Assembly: GCA_017525225.1 (NCBI GenBank)
Contig: JAFXTB010000155.1
Coordinates: 1 to 64,000 of the forward strand
Direction: 5' to 3'
From: Kiritimatiellia bacterium
GTDB lineage: Bacteria > Verrucomicrobiota > Kiritimatiellia > RFP12 > UBA1067
DNA: 64,000 bases
In this document: in pieces, positions 1 through 9,643 of the stretch
How the letters are laid out: the number at the start of each line of letters is the position of its first letter
Numbering within the stretch: the stretch's first letter is position 1
Notes under the pieces: model-generated
Databases searched by the model: none
What the model was told of the DNA's origin: nothing
Seen by the model: only the letters and a program-made list of their open reading frames with translations
Position numbers and translations under genes: made by a program

Positions 1-707
1 CTGGCGTAGCCGACATGAACGGCATCGGGCCTACCCCCGCAGGATCCGCCGAGACGCAGACGCCTGGTGAGACGGGAAGCAGGAAAGCAGGTGATGAGAA
101 TTATTCCGCATTGAAATCTCATCATGGCAGGAGTGGGAATGGCGCTGGCAAGGGAAATAGGCATGAGGACCGGGGTGATAGGTGCAGGGACGTGGGCTAT
201 AGGCGCAGAAATGTGGGCGACAGGTACGGAGACGTGGGTGATTGGGGGATGGAGAACATGCGGAGGCGAATGAGGCGGCGGAAAGAACGCTTGAGGAGTT
301 TGCTTGACGGATGCGCGAACACATTCAAAGACGTGCTCGCTAGGATAGATGTCGAACTGGACAGGATGTGTTCAGGACAGATGCAGAACTGGACACGACT
401 TGCTCGCTAGGACAGATATCGAATTGGATGGGATGTGTTCAGGATAGATACCTAACTGGACACGACTTGCTCGTTATCCCACCGTCCGCGCTGCGCACGG
501 GAATGTAGAGGAGGATAATTTGGAGAATGTTGCCAATGTGAAAATGTTGCCAGTTCCAATGTTACCAGTTCAAATTGGAATTGGGTTTTGGGAATGGCAA
601 CATTGGATATTGGCGACATTTGATCAAGTCATAGGAAAGGATAGACGCGTAACTGGACACGGCGGGGCGCGTCTCTCCCGGTTCGGTGGAGTACCGTACC
701 TAGCTGG
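1..707. other. Gene-free left end with short repeats
   Basis: I see no convincing gene here. The open frames, for example one on + at 15-410, translate to Arg/Gly/Asp-rich repetitive sequence and have no ribosome binding site. Besides the 67-bp tandem repeat listed separately, 544-573 holds two near-identical 15-mers of the type ATGTTGCCAGTTCCA, and 529-625 is full of variants of TTGCCAATGT in both orientations. The minus-strand gene that ends at 708 makes this its 3' flank. Confidence 0.6.
334..474. repeat. Imperfect 67-bp tandem repeat
   Basis: Two units start at 334 and 401, and a third begins with TGCTCGTT at 468; each starts TGCTCGCTAGGA and ends AACTGGACACGACT. Each unit is itself two copies of a roughly 22-bp motif close to AGGAYAGAT-N5-AAYTGGA, at 342, 374, 409 and 441. 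A further lone copy lies at 638-659, so the small motif, not the 67-mer, is the basic repeat. No function is apparent. Confidence 0.8.
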
Positions 708-3700
708 TCACTGGCGGACGCTGAAGAGCATCCGCACTATGCGGCCTGAGCCGGAAGCGTTCGGGCTCCAGGGGAAATACCAGGGGTTAACGTCATGGTA
801 GCGCTCTCCAACGATGAACTCGTCGGAGACGGAGAACCTGAGCGTCGCCTGGAGCGCCTGTTCCGCCAGGTCGTTCCTGCCGACCCGAAGCCATGCCATC
901 ATCCACTGCATCTCGCTCCAGGTGGTGTACCAGATGTGTCGGCCCAGGACGGCTATGGGCGAGGGATGGCGCATGTAGAGACCGTTCTCGTTGGCGAAGC
1001 CTCGCCGCAGCAGGTTGCGCCTGAGCCGTACGAGCTCGTCGGCGGAAAGCAGCCCGCTCGCGGCGAAACCGGCGGGATGGAGATAGAAGAATCCTTGCGA
1101 TACGAGCTCGTCCTCGCGCTCCCCGGTGGCGGTTATCGGGAGGAACAGCTCGTCCCTGCCCTTCGACTTCTCGCGCCAGCGGTCGAGCACCTTGACGATC
1201 ACGGCCCGGTAGTCCTGCCATTCAGCCCGAGCCACCGCGGCATTCGGCTCCGCGAACATCTCGCAGGCCTTCGCATACCATTCCAGCGCCTCCATGTTCA
1301 CGAGATCGGTATGTCCCCAATGCTGCAGGCCCGTGGCGGAATCCGTGGACTTCATCGGAGGGAAGAGGCCGTCGCCCGTGCGACCGGCCCTGATCCATGC
1401 GAACGACCTTGCGGCCCTTTCCGAATGCCGCCGCCACAGCGCCGCGTTGCGCGTCGTGGCGCAATGCTGCGCTAGCATCCTGAGAACATAGGCGGTATCC
1501 CCCGCCCATCTGTTGCGGAAGGGACCGGCCTCGCCGCTGTCCTGCACGCAATGCGACCAGTAGAAATCGCATATTGAGTCGGCATAGCCGCTGAGGCCGA
1601 GGAGATCCAGCGCCGTCACGACATGTATGGATTCTCCGGGCCAAACAAGGCGCTGCAGTCCGCCCTGGCGCGGCAGCACATGGTTCGCCCCGTTCGCAGG
1701 CATCGCAAGGCACTGGAGCATCTGCACCGCCAGGTGGCGCACAAGCGTCTTCATTCCGTCGTCCCGCCGTGCCACCTCGGGCAGAACGACGTTTGAAAGC
1801 TCCGCCGCCCAGGATGCCTTCATCGCGGTCCTTGCCGCATCATAGCCGATCGCCGGCTCCTCACCGCGTCCAAGAGTGAAGTCCACGCGCCTGGTCTCGC
1901 CCGGCTTCAGCCGCACGGAAAGTCGTGCGCCCCCCTTCTCGGCATCCCACGACATGGTCACCCCGTCACCCGGCCTGAAGGCGACGAAGCGGTCCGAGCT
2001 GCGGAACGTATCGCCCTGGCGCTTCCAGTCGCTGGCCGGAACCTTGAGCCATCTGCCCACATCCGCCTCGTAGATCGCATACACGTCGGGGCCGGAATGC
2101 ACCAGGGCCATCTCGGTGGCGTTCCTCAGCAGCACGAGGAACTCGCGCTCCACCGGTTCGGCGCCCTTGTTCGAGAACTCCGCCCGCGCGAAAAGCGACG
2201 GTTTTCTGCCGAACGGCGCACAGGCCGAGAGCTTCGTCTCCACGCCGCCGTCAAGCCATGTCTGCGAATGGTCAGGGGTGCCGTCCGGGGTTACGCTGAG
2301 CCGGGCATCCTTGAAGTCCAGGGCCGTGCAGTCGCCGCGTACGAGCCACGCGCCGTGGGCGGACTGCTTCGAGTAAGGCAGCCGCCAGTCAGGCGTGTGT
2401 TCGTCCTCGGCGAACAGCAGCTTGCCCTCGCGCCAGAAAGTGAACAGCCTTTCGGAAAGCGGACCATGCAGATACCTGCGCGTCGTCTGCGGCTTCTCCC
2501 AGCGAGGCGGCACGCCATCGTCCGGGGCGATCTTCCTCTGTGGCACATTCGCGGGGGGCGCGGAGGCGAGTAAGCCGGCACGCAGGGCGGGCATGGTCTC
2601 GACGCATCTTTCGGACAGCTGGAAGACCCCGAAACCATCGAAACCCAGCTCGCGTACCACCTCTATCTCCTGCGCGAGACGCACGGCGTCGCGGCCGAAC
2701 CGCGTCCATTCGTTCAACCCCAGCAGCGGAATGATCTTGCCCTTCAACCCGCGGCCGAGATCACGCTGGCGCGTCAGCAGCTGGCGGAGCCCGGCCACGT
2801 TACCCTGGTGGTAGTCCATCGTCTCGGAATAGTCTATGATCCCCTCGCGGCACCACGCAATCCAGTCCTGACCGTACCAGTTGGGACTTGTCGCGCCATC
2901 GAGCATCGTGGCCGCACAGATCTTCACGCCCGGGCACTCGGCCCGGATGCGGTTCGAAACCTCGCGAACGAAGCTTGTCAGCACCTCGCGGCGAAAGGCG
3001 AACCACTGCTCCTTGACCTTCGGGTTGTTCCACACCTGCCTGTTCCAGTTGGTTATCGAAAAACCGCACTTAGCCTCGAACATCTCGCGGCATCCGTCGC
3101 AGGCGCATGTGAATCCGCTGGGATAGCGGATGTAGTCGAACTCCACGGAATCCGGACGCATCCGCGCCAGCTCCATGAACTGCTCCATCTCCGACCTGCG
3201 GTTGGCGGGGTCCGCCGGACACATCCACAAGGGATCCTCCTTGCCGCTGAAGTCCTTCAGCGCGCGGCCCGGGATGCCTTGCGTGGACTTCTTCGTGCTC
3301 CGCCAGCACACCTTCCAAAGACAGCACTTCACACCCTGCGCCCGGCACGCCTCCAGACACTCCGCCGCCTCCTTCTTGAAGAGGCAGTTGGCCCAGGCCA
3401 CGTTCGGCACGATCTCATTGTATCCACCGTTCTTGGCAATCTCCACGCTCTTGGCCCATCCGAGCCCTGCATAGCCCTTCTCATTGTGGCATGAGAGGGA
3501 ACGAAGCTCGCCGGCCTTCGGCTTGAGCGAACCGAGCCACTGCGCGTCGGCGGCGTCGGCGCGGTCTGCCGCCGCCATGCCGCGATCCAGGGCATCGCGC
3601 CAGGTAGGCTCGACAGACAGCAGCATGCCGCGGAAGAGCTCGCGCGCCTCGCGGCCCCAGCAATCCCAGCCGGCGCCGAAGTAGAATCCGCCCGGCGACG

Positions 3701-4643
3701 CGACAAGGGCGACGATGCCGACATCCTTGCGCTCGGCGTCGGCAAACACCGCGAGCGGACGTACCTTCGGCCGGACCACGGGTTCAATGAACGTGTTGAA
3801 CCTTTTTGCGATGAAGGACGGAGCTCCCTCCAAGGCTTGCGTCGTCGGTATGATGCCGTCCACCGGCGGCTTGCCGGGATCCTTGCGCCGGTCGTAGAAG
3901 CCCTTGGTATTCACACCAAGGAGACCTCGTATTCTGGAATCCACGTAGCTGCAGGCCAGGAAGCGGCCACCCCGCGCGGCGAAACGGGCGAGCTCGTCGG
4001 CCGCGGCCGCAGGTACGGACGGGTTGCTCGGGAATACAAGCAGCCTGGTCGACTCAGGTATGCCTTTGGAGACATCCAGGTCGGACAGCTGCGTCACCGG
4101 CACGCCCATGCCTTCCAGGAACCTTGCCATCGTACAGGCCAGCCTGTCGTGGCGGTCCCATTTGAACGCCTTCACGCAGCTGTCGCCCCTAACCACGATG
4201 ATCCCAGGGTTGATCGGCAGAAGGCCTACATTCGCTATGTGGAACCTGGCCGTCGTGTCCAGCCCGTACTGGCCGCCGATCGTGACGCATGTGACATTGC
4301 CCCAGCCGGCGACGTCGCCGATCGTCGAGCTGCAGTCACTCTTACGCACAACGACATGGTTCCAGCGACCGGGTTCGCCTGGCTCGAACACGCCACAGTA
4401 GCGGCCATCGCCGCTGCGAAAGTTGATCTGGTAGGAGACGAACGTGGAAGGATCGTCCACGTAGAAGTCGAAGGTAAAGCTTTCGGCGAGACGCATGTCG
4501 CCCGGCCGTGCTATGATCCATTCCGGCTGCGGCGACTTGTCGATCGCCATCACGTATTCCGGCGTCACCTCGACGCGCCGCGCCTCTGCGCCAGAGAGCG
4601 GCGACATGGCGAGCATAATGAAGAAAGGCAGAAGTCGTCTCAT
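708..4643 (-). CDS. Large secreted GHL10-type glycoside hydrolase-like protein
   Basis: A 1311-residue exported protein probably acting on a polysaccharide outside the cytoplasm. I start it at ATG 4643 because that begins a clear signal peptide (MRRLLPFFIMLAMSPLSGAEA) and lies about 50 bases after a good -10 box; the open frame runs much further upstream into mfd but that part is Arg-rich shadow. After an N-terminal beta-rich region and a segment near residue 150-230 that resembles a glutamine-amidotransferase-like fold (VVRGDSC, LLVFPSNPS), the middle third looks like a (beta/alpha)8 barrel of the GHL10 / family-10-like glycosyl hydrolase group, with FDYIRYPSG near residue 500 and GFDGFGVFQLSE near 678. 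The last 430 residues are Trp- and Arg-rich and resemble an alpha/alpha toroid as in glucoamylase-like enzymes. The substrate cannot be read from the sequence. It is transcribed separately from mfd. Confidence 0.75.
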   Translation of the reverse strand: MRRLLPFFIMLAMSPLSGAEARRVEVTPEYVMAIDKSPQPEWIIARPGDMRLAESFTFDFYVDDPSTFVSYQINFRSGDGRYCGVFEPGEPGRWNHVVVRKSDCSSTIGDVAGWGNVTCVTIGGQYGLDTTARFHIANVGLLPINPGIIVVRGDSCVKAFKWDRHDRLACTMARFLEGMGVPVTQLSDLDVSKGIPESTRLLVFPSNPSVPAAAADELARFAARGGRFLACSYVDSRIRGLLGVNTKGFYDRRKDPGKPPVDGIIPTTQALEGAPSFIAKRFNTFIEPVVRPKVRPLAVFADAERKDVGIVALVASPGGFYFGAGWDCWGREARELFRGMLLSVEPTWRDALDRGMAAADRADAADAQWLGSLKPKAGELRSLSCHNEKGYAGLGWAKSVEIAKNGGYNEIVPNVAWANCLFKKEAAECLEACRAQGVKCCLWKVCWRSTKKSTQGIPGRALKDFSGKEDPLWMCPADPANRRSEMEQFMELARMRPDSVEFDYIRYPSGFTCACDGCREMFEAKCGFSITNWNRQVWNNPKVKEQWFAFRREVLTSFVREVSNRIRAECPGVKICAATMLDGATSPNWYGQDWIAWCREGIIDYSETMDYHQGNVAGLRQLLTRQRDLGRGLKGKIIPLLGLNEWTRFGRDAVRLAQEIEVVRELGFDGFGVFQLSERCVETMPALRAGLLASAPPANVPQRKIAPDDGVPPRWEKPQTTRRYLHGPLSERLFTFWREGKLLFAEDEHTPDWRLPYSKQSAHGAWLVRGDCTALDFKDARLSVTPDGTPDHSQTWLDGGVETKLSACAPFGRKPSLFARAEFSNKGAEPVEREFLVLLRNATEMALVHSGPDVYAIYEADVGRWLKVPASDWKRQGDTFRSSDRFVAFRPGDGVTMSWDAEKGGARLSVRLKPGETRRVDFTLGRGEEPAIGYDAARTAMKASWAAELSNVVLPEVARRDDGMKTLVRHLAVQMLQCLAMPANGANHVLPRQGGLQRLVWPGESIHVVTALDLLGLSGYADSICDFYWSHCVQDSGEAGPFRNRWAGDTAYVLRMLAQHCATTRNAALWRRHSERAARSFAWIRAGRTGDGLFPPMKSTDSATGLQHWGHTDLVNMEALEWYAKACEMFAEPNAAVARAEWQDYRAVIVKVLDRWREKSKGRDELFLPITATGEREDELVSQGFFYLHPAGFAASGLLSADELVRLRRNLLRRGFANENGLYMRHPSPIAVLGRHIWYTTWSEMQWMMAWLRVGRNDLAEQALQATLRFSVSDEFIVGERYHDVNPWYFPWSPNASGSGRIVRMLFSVRQ

Positions 4644-4703
4644 CTTGAATCCTCTTCCTGGCGCCTTGCGGCGGCCGAGCGTACTTGTTTTCCCTTGACG
4701 GAC

Positions 4704-4709
4704 ATTATA
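4704..4709 (-). promoter_or_regulatory. Extended -10 promoter for the secreted hydrolase
   Basis: The minus strand reads TATGGTATAAT, an extended -10 (TGN-TATAAT) without a clear -35, eight bases beyond the mfd stop codon. It gives a leader of roughly 50 bases for the gene starting at 4643. Confidence 0.65.
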
Positions 4710-4717
4710 CCATAACC

Positions 4718-7700
4718 CTAACCTCGCCGCGAGTCTGAATCCGAGCGGGGTACCCGGCCCTCGAGCATTTTGAACAACGAGGCTATCTTCCTTTCCGGCG
4801 TGCTGCCGGAGAGGCGTCCAACGAAGTCCACGTCGCGCGAGCCTTCGCGATAGAACACGGCCTTGCCGTTGTGGACGTCCAGTCGCGAGATATGCGCCTG
4901 CGCGCACAGTACCCTGAGTTCGGCCAGCTTCACGAGCCGTTGCGCCGCTCGCGGCAGCCTGCCGTAGCGGTCGGCCAGCTCTCCACGCAGCTTGCGCACC
5001 GCCGCCAGGCTGGAGGTCTCCGCCAGGCGCCTGTGGAACGCCATGCGCTGCGCGTCCTCCTCCACATAGTCGTATGGCAGGCATGCTCCGGACGCCGGAT
5101 CGGCCGAACCCGGGGAGAAGTCGAGGAAATCCAGGTTTATGGTCACGTCCACCAGCATCGGTACATCCTCGCCCTTCAACCGGGCGATGGTGCGCTGCAG
5201 CAGCTGGCAGTAGAGCGAGAAGCCGATCGCGGCGATGTGCCCGGACTGCTCGCTACCCAGAAGGTTGCCCGCGCCCCGGATCTCGAGGTCGCGAAGGGCG
5301 ATGTTGAAGCCGGCGCCCAGCCCCGCATGGCGCCTGAGGGCGTTGAGGCGCTCGCGAGCATCGGAGTCCACCAACCCCTCCTCGGGCAGAAGGAAGTACG
5401 CATAGCCCTGGCGGGACGACCTGCCGACCCTGCCGCGCAGCTGGTAGAGCTCCGCCATGCCGAACCGGTCGGCGCGGTCGACGAGGATCGTGTTGGCGCG
5501 AGGGATGTCCAGACCGGACTCCACAATCGTCGTGCACAGCAGCACGTTCGTGTCGCCATGCGCGAAGCGCTGCATCTTCGCGGCGAGCTCGGCGCTCTCC
5601 ATCTGACCGTGCGCGATCTCGATGCGCGCGGAAGGCACAAGGGTGCGCAACCGTTCCGCCACGCGGCGGATGGTCATCACACGGTTGTACAGATAGTACA
5701 CCTGACCGCCGCGCGCAAGTTCGCGTTCGATGGCCTGGCGCACCGTTTCATCGCTGTCGCGTACGATCTTCGTGTCCACGGCGACACGTTCGCGCGGAGG
5801 TGTCTTCAGCACGGACAGGTCGCGCGTGCCGGTCATCGACAGGTACAGCGTGCGCGGGATGGGCGTGGCGCTCATGGTGAGCACGTCCGCCGTGGCCCTC
5901 AGTCGCTTGAGCCATTCCTTGTGCTTCACCCCGAAGCGCTGCTCCTCGTCGATCACTATGAGGCCGAGATCGTGGAATCGCACCTTCTCTGAAAGGAGCG
6001 CATGCGTGCCGATGACGATGTCCGTCGCGCCGGACAGCAGCCGGGCGCGCGTGCCCTCCCGCGCAGCGGGCGATTGGAAACGGCTCATCGCCTCTATGCG
6101 TACGGGGGTCTGCTCGAAACGCGCAAGGAACGTCTCGTAGTGTTGCTCCGCGAGCACCGTGGTCGGCGCAAGCAGCGCCACCTGCCTGCCGTTCATGGCG
6201 GCCACGAAGGCCGCGCGCATGGCGACTTCCGTCTTGCCGTATCCGGCGTCGCCGCAGATGAGCCTGTCCATCGGCTTCGTAGATGCCAGGTCGCGCTTCA
6301 CTTCCTCGATGGCGCGCGCCTGGTCGGGGGTCTCCTCCCACGGAAACGCCGCCTCGAACGCTTCGATGCCGGGCGGCGACGTGTCGTAGGCGAACCCCGG
6401 CACCACGGCACGGCGCGCCTGCGTCTCCAGGAGCGATGCCGCGAGGTCGCGCACCGCGCGCTGGGCGTCGGCCTTCTCGCGCACCCAGCGCCGGCCGTCG
6501 ATGCGGTGCAGCTTCACCTTCTCGCCCTTCACGCCAACATAGCGCGACAGCAGATGCGCATGTTCCACCGGCACGTGCAGTTTCGCTCCGCCGGCATACT
6601 CCACCGTGAACACCTCGCTGCGCGTATCGCCGACCTCCACCTCGGTGGAACCGAGGAACCGGCCTATGCCGTAGTCCACATGTACCACGAGCTCGCCCGG
6701 CTCCAGATCGAGGTTCTCCGTGAGGCGCTCGCCGGCAGGCAGGGTACGCGAACGCATGCCCGCGGTGCGTCGATGCGCGAACACGCGGTCGGAACGCGTC
6801 ACCACCGCGAGTCCCGGCACCTCGAATCCTCCTGAAAGCGCATCCAGCTCCAGCAGATGGAAGCCCTTGCGGCGGGCCGCATCGAGATGCGCCGCCAGTC
6901 GTGAACGGGCGGCATCGAGCAGTTCGGGACTCCGCACGGCCTCTGCACCCAGCTCGCTGAAGCCGGGTAGCGGCGACGTCTGGAACCTGGCCGTGGGAAC
7001 GTCGCGGGGCGGCGGATCGCCCGCATAGACCAGGCGCGCGGCACCGGCGACGCGCCGCAGCGCCTCAGGGTAGGCGTCATGCTCCAGCCACAGAACAGTG
7101 CATCCTTCCGGAAGAAGCTCCAGGAGATTCTTCATGGACCTTGCCGGGCCTTCAACGGTCACGGGGGGGATGTCCACAGCGTCGATCTTTCCCACGGATG
7201 TCTGCGTGGCAGGATCGAACACGCGCAGGGAATCAAGTTCGTCGCCGAAGAATTCCGCGCGGAACGGACGTTCGGCGCCGGGCGGCCACACGTCCAGCAC
7301 GCCGCCGCGCACCGAGAACGCGCCCGGGGCATCCACCTCCGGCATGCGGGTGTATCCGCCCGCAAGCAGCTTCCCCTGCAGCGTCCCGAACGCATTGGCT
7401 GCAGGTTCCGAGACCGAAAGGCGCATGCTCGCCGCCTCGACGGACGATGCAGACGGCACCCCCTTCTGGAGCGCGGGCGGCGATGTCGCAACCACCAGTG
7501 GATACGGGCGTATCGAATACGCCCCGAGCGCGGCTGAGACCCTGAGCCGCGCGGCCGTGGAGGAGGGATCGTCCTCCAGCATCGGCGGGAACTCCAGCAC
7601 TCGCACCATTCCAGACTTCTCGAAGACGGCGAGATCGTCGGCCAGCACATCGGCCTCCGGCAGCCCAGGCGATACCGCAAGCACGAACGGCACGCCGCGA

Positions 7701-7795
7701 GCGGGAGGTTTGCACGCGAGCGCCACCGCCGCGAACGCCGCAGAGGATCCGGTGAAGGAAGACAGCGCGACCGCTGGCGACGGATGGTCCGTCAC
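4718..7795 (-). CDS. mfd: Transcription-repair coupling factor Mfd
   Basis: An ATP-dependent DNA translocase that removes RNA polymerase stalled at DNA lesions and recruits the UvrABC repair machinery. It is 1025 residues, somewhat shorter than the E. coli protein (1148). Visible in order: a UvrB-like N-terminal half (GVLDVWPPGAERPFRAEFFG), the RNA-polymerase-interacting domain (LVVHVDYGIGRFLG, about residue 370), RecG-like translocase motifs GDAGYGKTE (Walker A, near 520), VIDEEQRFGVKHKE (Walker B), MSATPIPRTL and QLRGRVGRS, and the C-terminal TRCF domain. The start is GTG at 7795; the frame stays open upstream (ending AFNAFEKAFAL) without an ATG, so the true start may lie a little further out inside the end of the phosphatase gene. 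Confidence 0.97.
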   Translation of the reverse strand: MTDHPSPAVALSSFTGSSAAFAAVALACKPPARGVPFVLAVSPGLPEADVLADDLAVFEKSGMVRVLEFPPMLEDDPSSTAARLRVSAALGAYSIRPYPLVVATSPPALQKGVPSASSVEAASMRLSVSEPAANAFGTLQGKLLAGGYTRMPEVDAPGAFSVRGGVLDVWPPGAERPFRAEFFGDELDSLRVFDPATQTSVGKIDAVDIPPVTVEGPARSMKNLLELLPEGCTVLWLEHDAYPEALRRVAGAARLVYAGDPPPRDVPTARFQTSPLPGFSELGAEAVRSPELLDAARSRLAAHLDAARRKGFHLLELDALSGGFEVPGLAVVTRSDRVFAHRRTAGMRSRTLPAGERLTENLDLEPGELVVHVDYGIGRFLGSTEVEVGDTRSEVFTVEYAGGAKLHVPVEHAHLLSRYVGVKGEKVKLHRIDGRRWVREKADAQRAVRDLAASLLETQARRAVVPGFAYDTSPPGIEAFEAAFPWEETPDQARAIEEVKRDLASTKPMDRLICGDAGYGKTEVAMRAAFVAAMNGRQVALLAPTTVLAEQHYETFLARFEQTPVRIEAMSRFQSPAAREGTRARLLSGATDIVIGTHALLSEKVRFHDLGLIVIDEEQRFGVKHKEWLKRLRATADVLTMSATPIPRTLYLSMTGTRDLSVLKTPPRERVAVDTKIVRDSDETVRQAIERELARGGQVYYLYNRVMTIRRVAERLRTLVPSARIEIAHGQMESAELAAKMQRFAHGDTNVLLCTTIVESGLDIPRANTILVDRADRFGMAELYQLRGRVGRSSRQGYAYFLLPEEGLVDSDARERLNALRRHAGLGAGFNIALRDLEIRGAGNLLGSEQSGHIAAIGFSLYCQLLQRTIARLKGEDVPMLVDVTINLDFLDFSPGSADPASGACLPYDYVEEDAQRMAFHRRLAETSSLAAVRKLRGELADRYGRLPRAAQRLVKLAELRVLCAQAHISRLDVHNGKAVFYREGSRDVDFVGRLSGSTPERKIASLFKMLEGRVPRSDSDSRRG

Positions 7796-7880
7796 CAGTG
7801 CAAAGGCCTTTTCAAAGGCATTGAAGGCTTCTTTCAGCTGGTCGATCTGTGCAGCCTTTCCGTTTCCCGGACGAATCCGC

Positions 7881-8693
7881 TCACCTTCGTCTGCGGCGCA
7901 CCTCGATGCAGATCATCGAATAGTTGTCACTGGCGCCTGCGGCGACTATGCCCTTCTCCAGGCGCGTCACTATGACTTCCGGCCCGACGCGCCCCTTCAT
8001 GGCCGCGAGTATGTCCGCGTCTGAAAGCATGTCGTGCACGCCATCGGTGCAGAGCAGGTATCGGTCGCCGGCGCGCACCTCGGCCTTCTGCCAGTCGGGC
8101 CGGACCCTGAACTCGGTACCGACCGCGCGCGTAAGTATGTGCGACAGCGGATTCCTGCGCGAACTGAGGTTTTCCGATTCCGTGCGCGAGACCGTCTTGC
8201 GGCTCATCTCTCCGCCGACGGTATGGTCGGATGTCATAAGGCGAAGCTCGCCGCGGCGCAGACGATACACGCGGCTGTCGCCGACATGGACGATCGAGGG
8301 ATGGGCTCCGTCCTGGGGATTGAACACCATCATCGCCACGGTCGATCCCATCGACCTGTATCCCTTTTCAGCGGCGTATGCCCTGATACGGTGATTGACG
8401 CTCTTGAGGACTCTGTCCACCATCAGCATCCTGTCGTCGCCGGAAAGCGAATCGAATCCCTCCGCCCTCGCGGCGTTGGCGAAGCCATCGCATATCCACC
8501 GGCTCGCGAGCGCGCCGCCCTTCCCGCCGCCCATGCCGTCCGCAACGCAGAACAGCCCCGCCTCCGAAAGCGCGAGGACGCTGTCCTGGTTCTCCTTGCG
8601 CACCAGTCCACAGGCGGTCAACTTGCCGACCTCGAAGCAGAAGCCGGAGGAATACGTCGTGAACCTGCTCATTATCCAGTCTACTAGCGACAT
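7881..8693 (-). CDS. PP2C-family Ser/Thr protein phosphatase
   Basis: A 270-residue Mn/Mg-dependent protein phosphatase. The metal-binding signatures are complete: ENQDS (about residue 31), VADGMGGGKGG (45-55), VGDSRVYRLR (about 135), TDGVHDML (about 214) and SDNYS near the end. I chose ATG 8693 (MSLVDWIMSRF) rather than an upstream start, since the extra residues would overlap the neighbouring small gene. There are no membrane segments, so it is cytosolic. It follows a small protein and a sigma-like factor on the same strand with short gaps, so it may take part in partner-switching control of that factor; this is inference only. Confidence 0.9.
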   Translation of the reverse strand: MSLVDWIMSRFTTYSSGFCFEVGKLTACGLVRKENQDSVLALSEAGLFCVADGMGGGKGGALASRWICDGFANAARAEGFDSLSGDDRMLMVDRVLKSVNHRIRAYAAEKGYRSMGSTVAMMVFNPQDGAHPSIVHVGDSRVYRLRRGELRLMTSDHTVGGEMSRKTVSRTESENLSSRRNPLSHILTRAVGTEFRVRPDWQKAEVRAGDRYLLCTDGVHDMLSDADILAAMKGRVGPEVIVTRLEKGIVAAGASDNYSMICIEVRRRRR

Positions 8694-8716
8694 TTGCTTG
8701 CGCCGATCCTTTCCCT

Positions 8717-9031
8717 TCAGGCGAACGTCAGGCCACCGGGAACCGGTTCCCGGCCTGGCTGGCAGAACCATACGGCCGGCTCGTGGATGCCGGCCACGAA
8801 ATCGGCGCAGGGGATGCGGCCCATCCCCTCCTCAACCTTCCACTGCCCGCCCATCAGGTGCAATGTGCCTGCGGGGATCGGGGCGTCGTCCCAGTCGGTG
8901 ACGTAGAACGGAAGCATGTCGCCGGTACCGCGTCCTGCCGGGAACACGAGCCGCACCAGCCAGCGCTGCGATGGATCATTGCCCAGGATGGATCTGAACT
9001 CGACCGCGAAATCCCTGTCCGGACACTTCAT
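8717..9031 (-). CDS. Hypothetical 104-residue protein
   Basis: Not recognised. It is soluble and beta-rich, with several aromatic residues (WLVRLVFPAGRGTGDMLPFYV, shortened: PFYVTDWDD, QWKVEEGMGRIP, AVWFCQPG). The gene lies three bases downstream of the sigma-like gene and 23 bases upstream of the PP2C phosphatase, so the three are almost certainly cotranscribed. Its place between a sigma-like factor and a phosphatase would suit a regulatory or antagonist role, but nothing in the sequence proves it. Confidence 0.7.
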   Translation of the reverse strand: MKCPDRDFAVEFRSILGNDPSQRWLVRLVFPAGRGTGDMLPFYVTDWDDAPIPAGTLHLMGGQWKVEEGMGRIPCADFVAGIHEPAVWFCQPGREPVPGGLTFA

Positions 9032-9034
9032 CGT

Positions 9035-9643
9035 TCATCCCTCCCTGTCATGCCTGGGCCATGCCGCGCGCATATCCTTAACCGCCCTGGAGAATATCTG
9101 GTCGACCGCCGCCTCAGACGGGATCTCCAGCAGCTCCGCGACCTCGCGGGACGAAAGGAAGAAGCGCGTCTTGAAGAGCAGCACGTACGCCTTGCGCGGA
9201 TCGTCGTTCCAGAGATCCTTGAAGCACATGTGCGTCACCTGCCATATCTCATTGCGCGTGAACCCCTTGTCGTGGAATGGTATCGCCATCGGTTCGCCCC
9301 GTTCGTCCAGATCCGCGGTGCCCTCCAGCGAGAACTCGCCGTGCGGCGCCGGGTCCGACCGCGTGATGTAGCCGCGCACGTAGGCGCGCATCCATCCCAT
9401 GAGGCTGCCGCCGTCGTCGCGGTAGTTCGCAAGCTTGCCGTCGCCGACCATCTCCTTGAACAGTATGCCGAACAGGTCGCCGTCCGTAATGCTCCATTTG
9501 CGCATGAGTTCGGCGTTGCGCTGCCGCTTCTTCTCGGGTTCTATCACCTCGAACCAGACGCGCTTCCAGGCCGCATCCTCCCCTTCCCTGAGAAGTGGCA
9601 ACAGGTCGTGGTCGCTAAGCTTCAAGACTTCCTCGTAGGTCAT
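9035..9643 (-). CDS. ECF-like sigma factor family protein
   Basis: A 202-residue protein whose C-terminus reads like sigma-70 region 4: FLSSREVAELLEIPSEAAVD followed by a basic recognition helix (IFSRAVKDMRAAW). The N-terminal part (GEDAAWKRVWFEVIEP, then FGILFKEM and MGWMRAYVRGYI) fits a divergent region 2. It therefore probably directs RNA polymerase to special promoters, though region 2 is degenerate enough that it could be a sigma-derived regulator. It overlaps the pseudouridine synthase by four bases (start 9643, stop of the other gene at 9640) and leads into the small protein and PP2C phosphatase. Confidence 0.7.
   Translation of the reverse strand: MTYEEVLKLSDHDLLPLLREGEDAAWKRVWFEVIEPEKKRQRNAELMRKWSITDGDLFGILFKEMVGDGKLANYRDDGGSLMGWMRAYVRGYITRSDPAPHGEFSLEGTADLDERGEPMAIPFHDKGFTRNEIWQVTHMCFKDLWNDDPRKAYVLLFKTRFFLSSREVAELLEIPSEAAVDQIFSRAVKDMRAAWPRHDREG

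Noticed and set aside
15-410. 131-codon plus-strand frame at the left end
   Set aside because: Overlaps the tandem repeat, is Arg/Gly-rich, and has no ribosome binding site or homologous pattern.
4644-5084. N-terminal extension of the secreted hydrolase frame into mfd
   Set aside because: It would remove the signal peptide from the start and overlap mfd; the promoter lies between the extension and the true start.
4871-5992. Long plus-strand open frame opposite mfd
   Set aside because: It mirrors codon bias of the high-GC mfd gene on the other strand, is His/Arg-rich and has no ribosome binding site.
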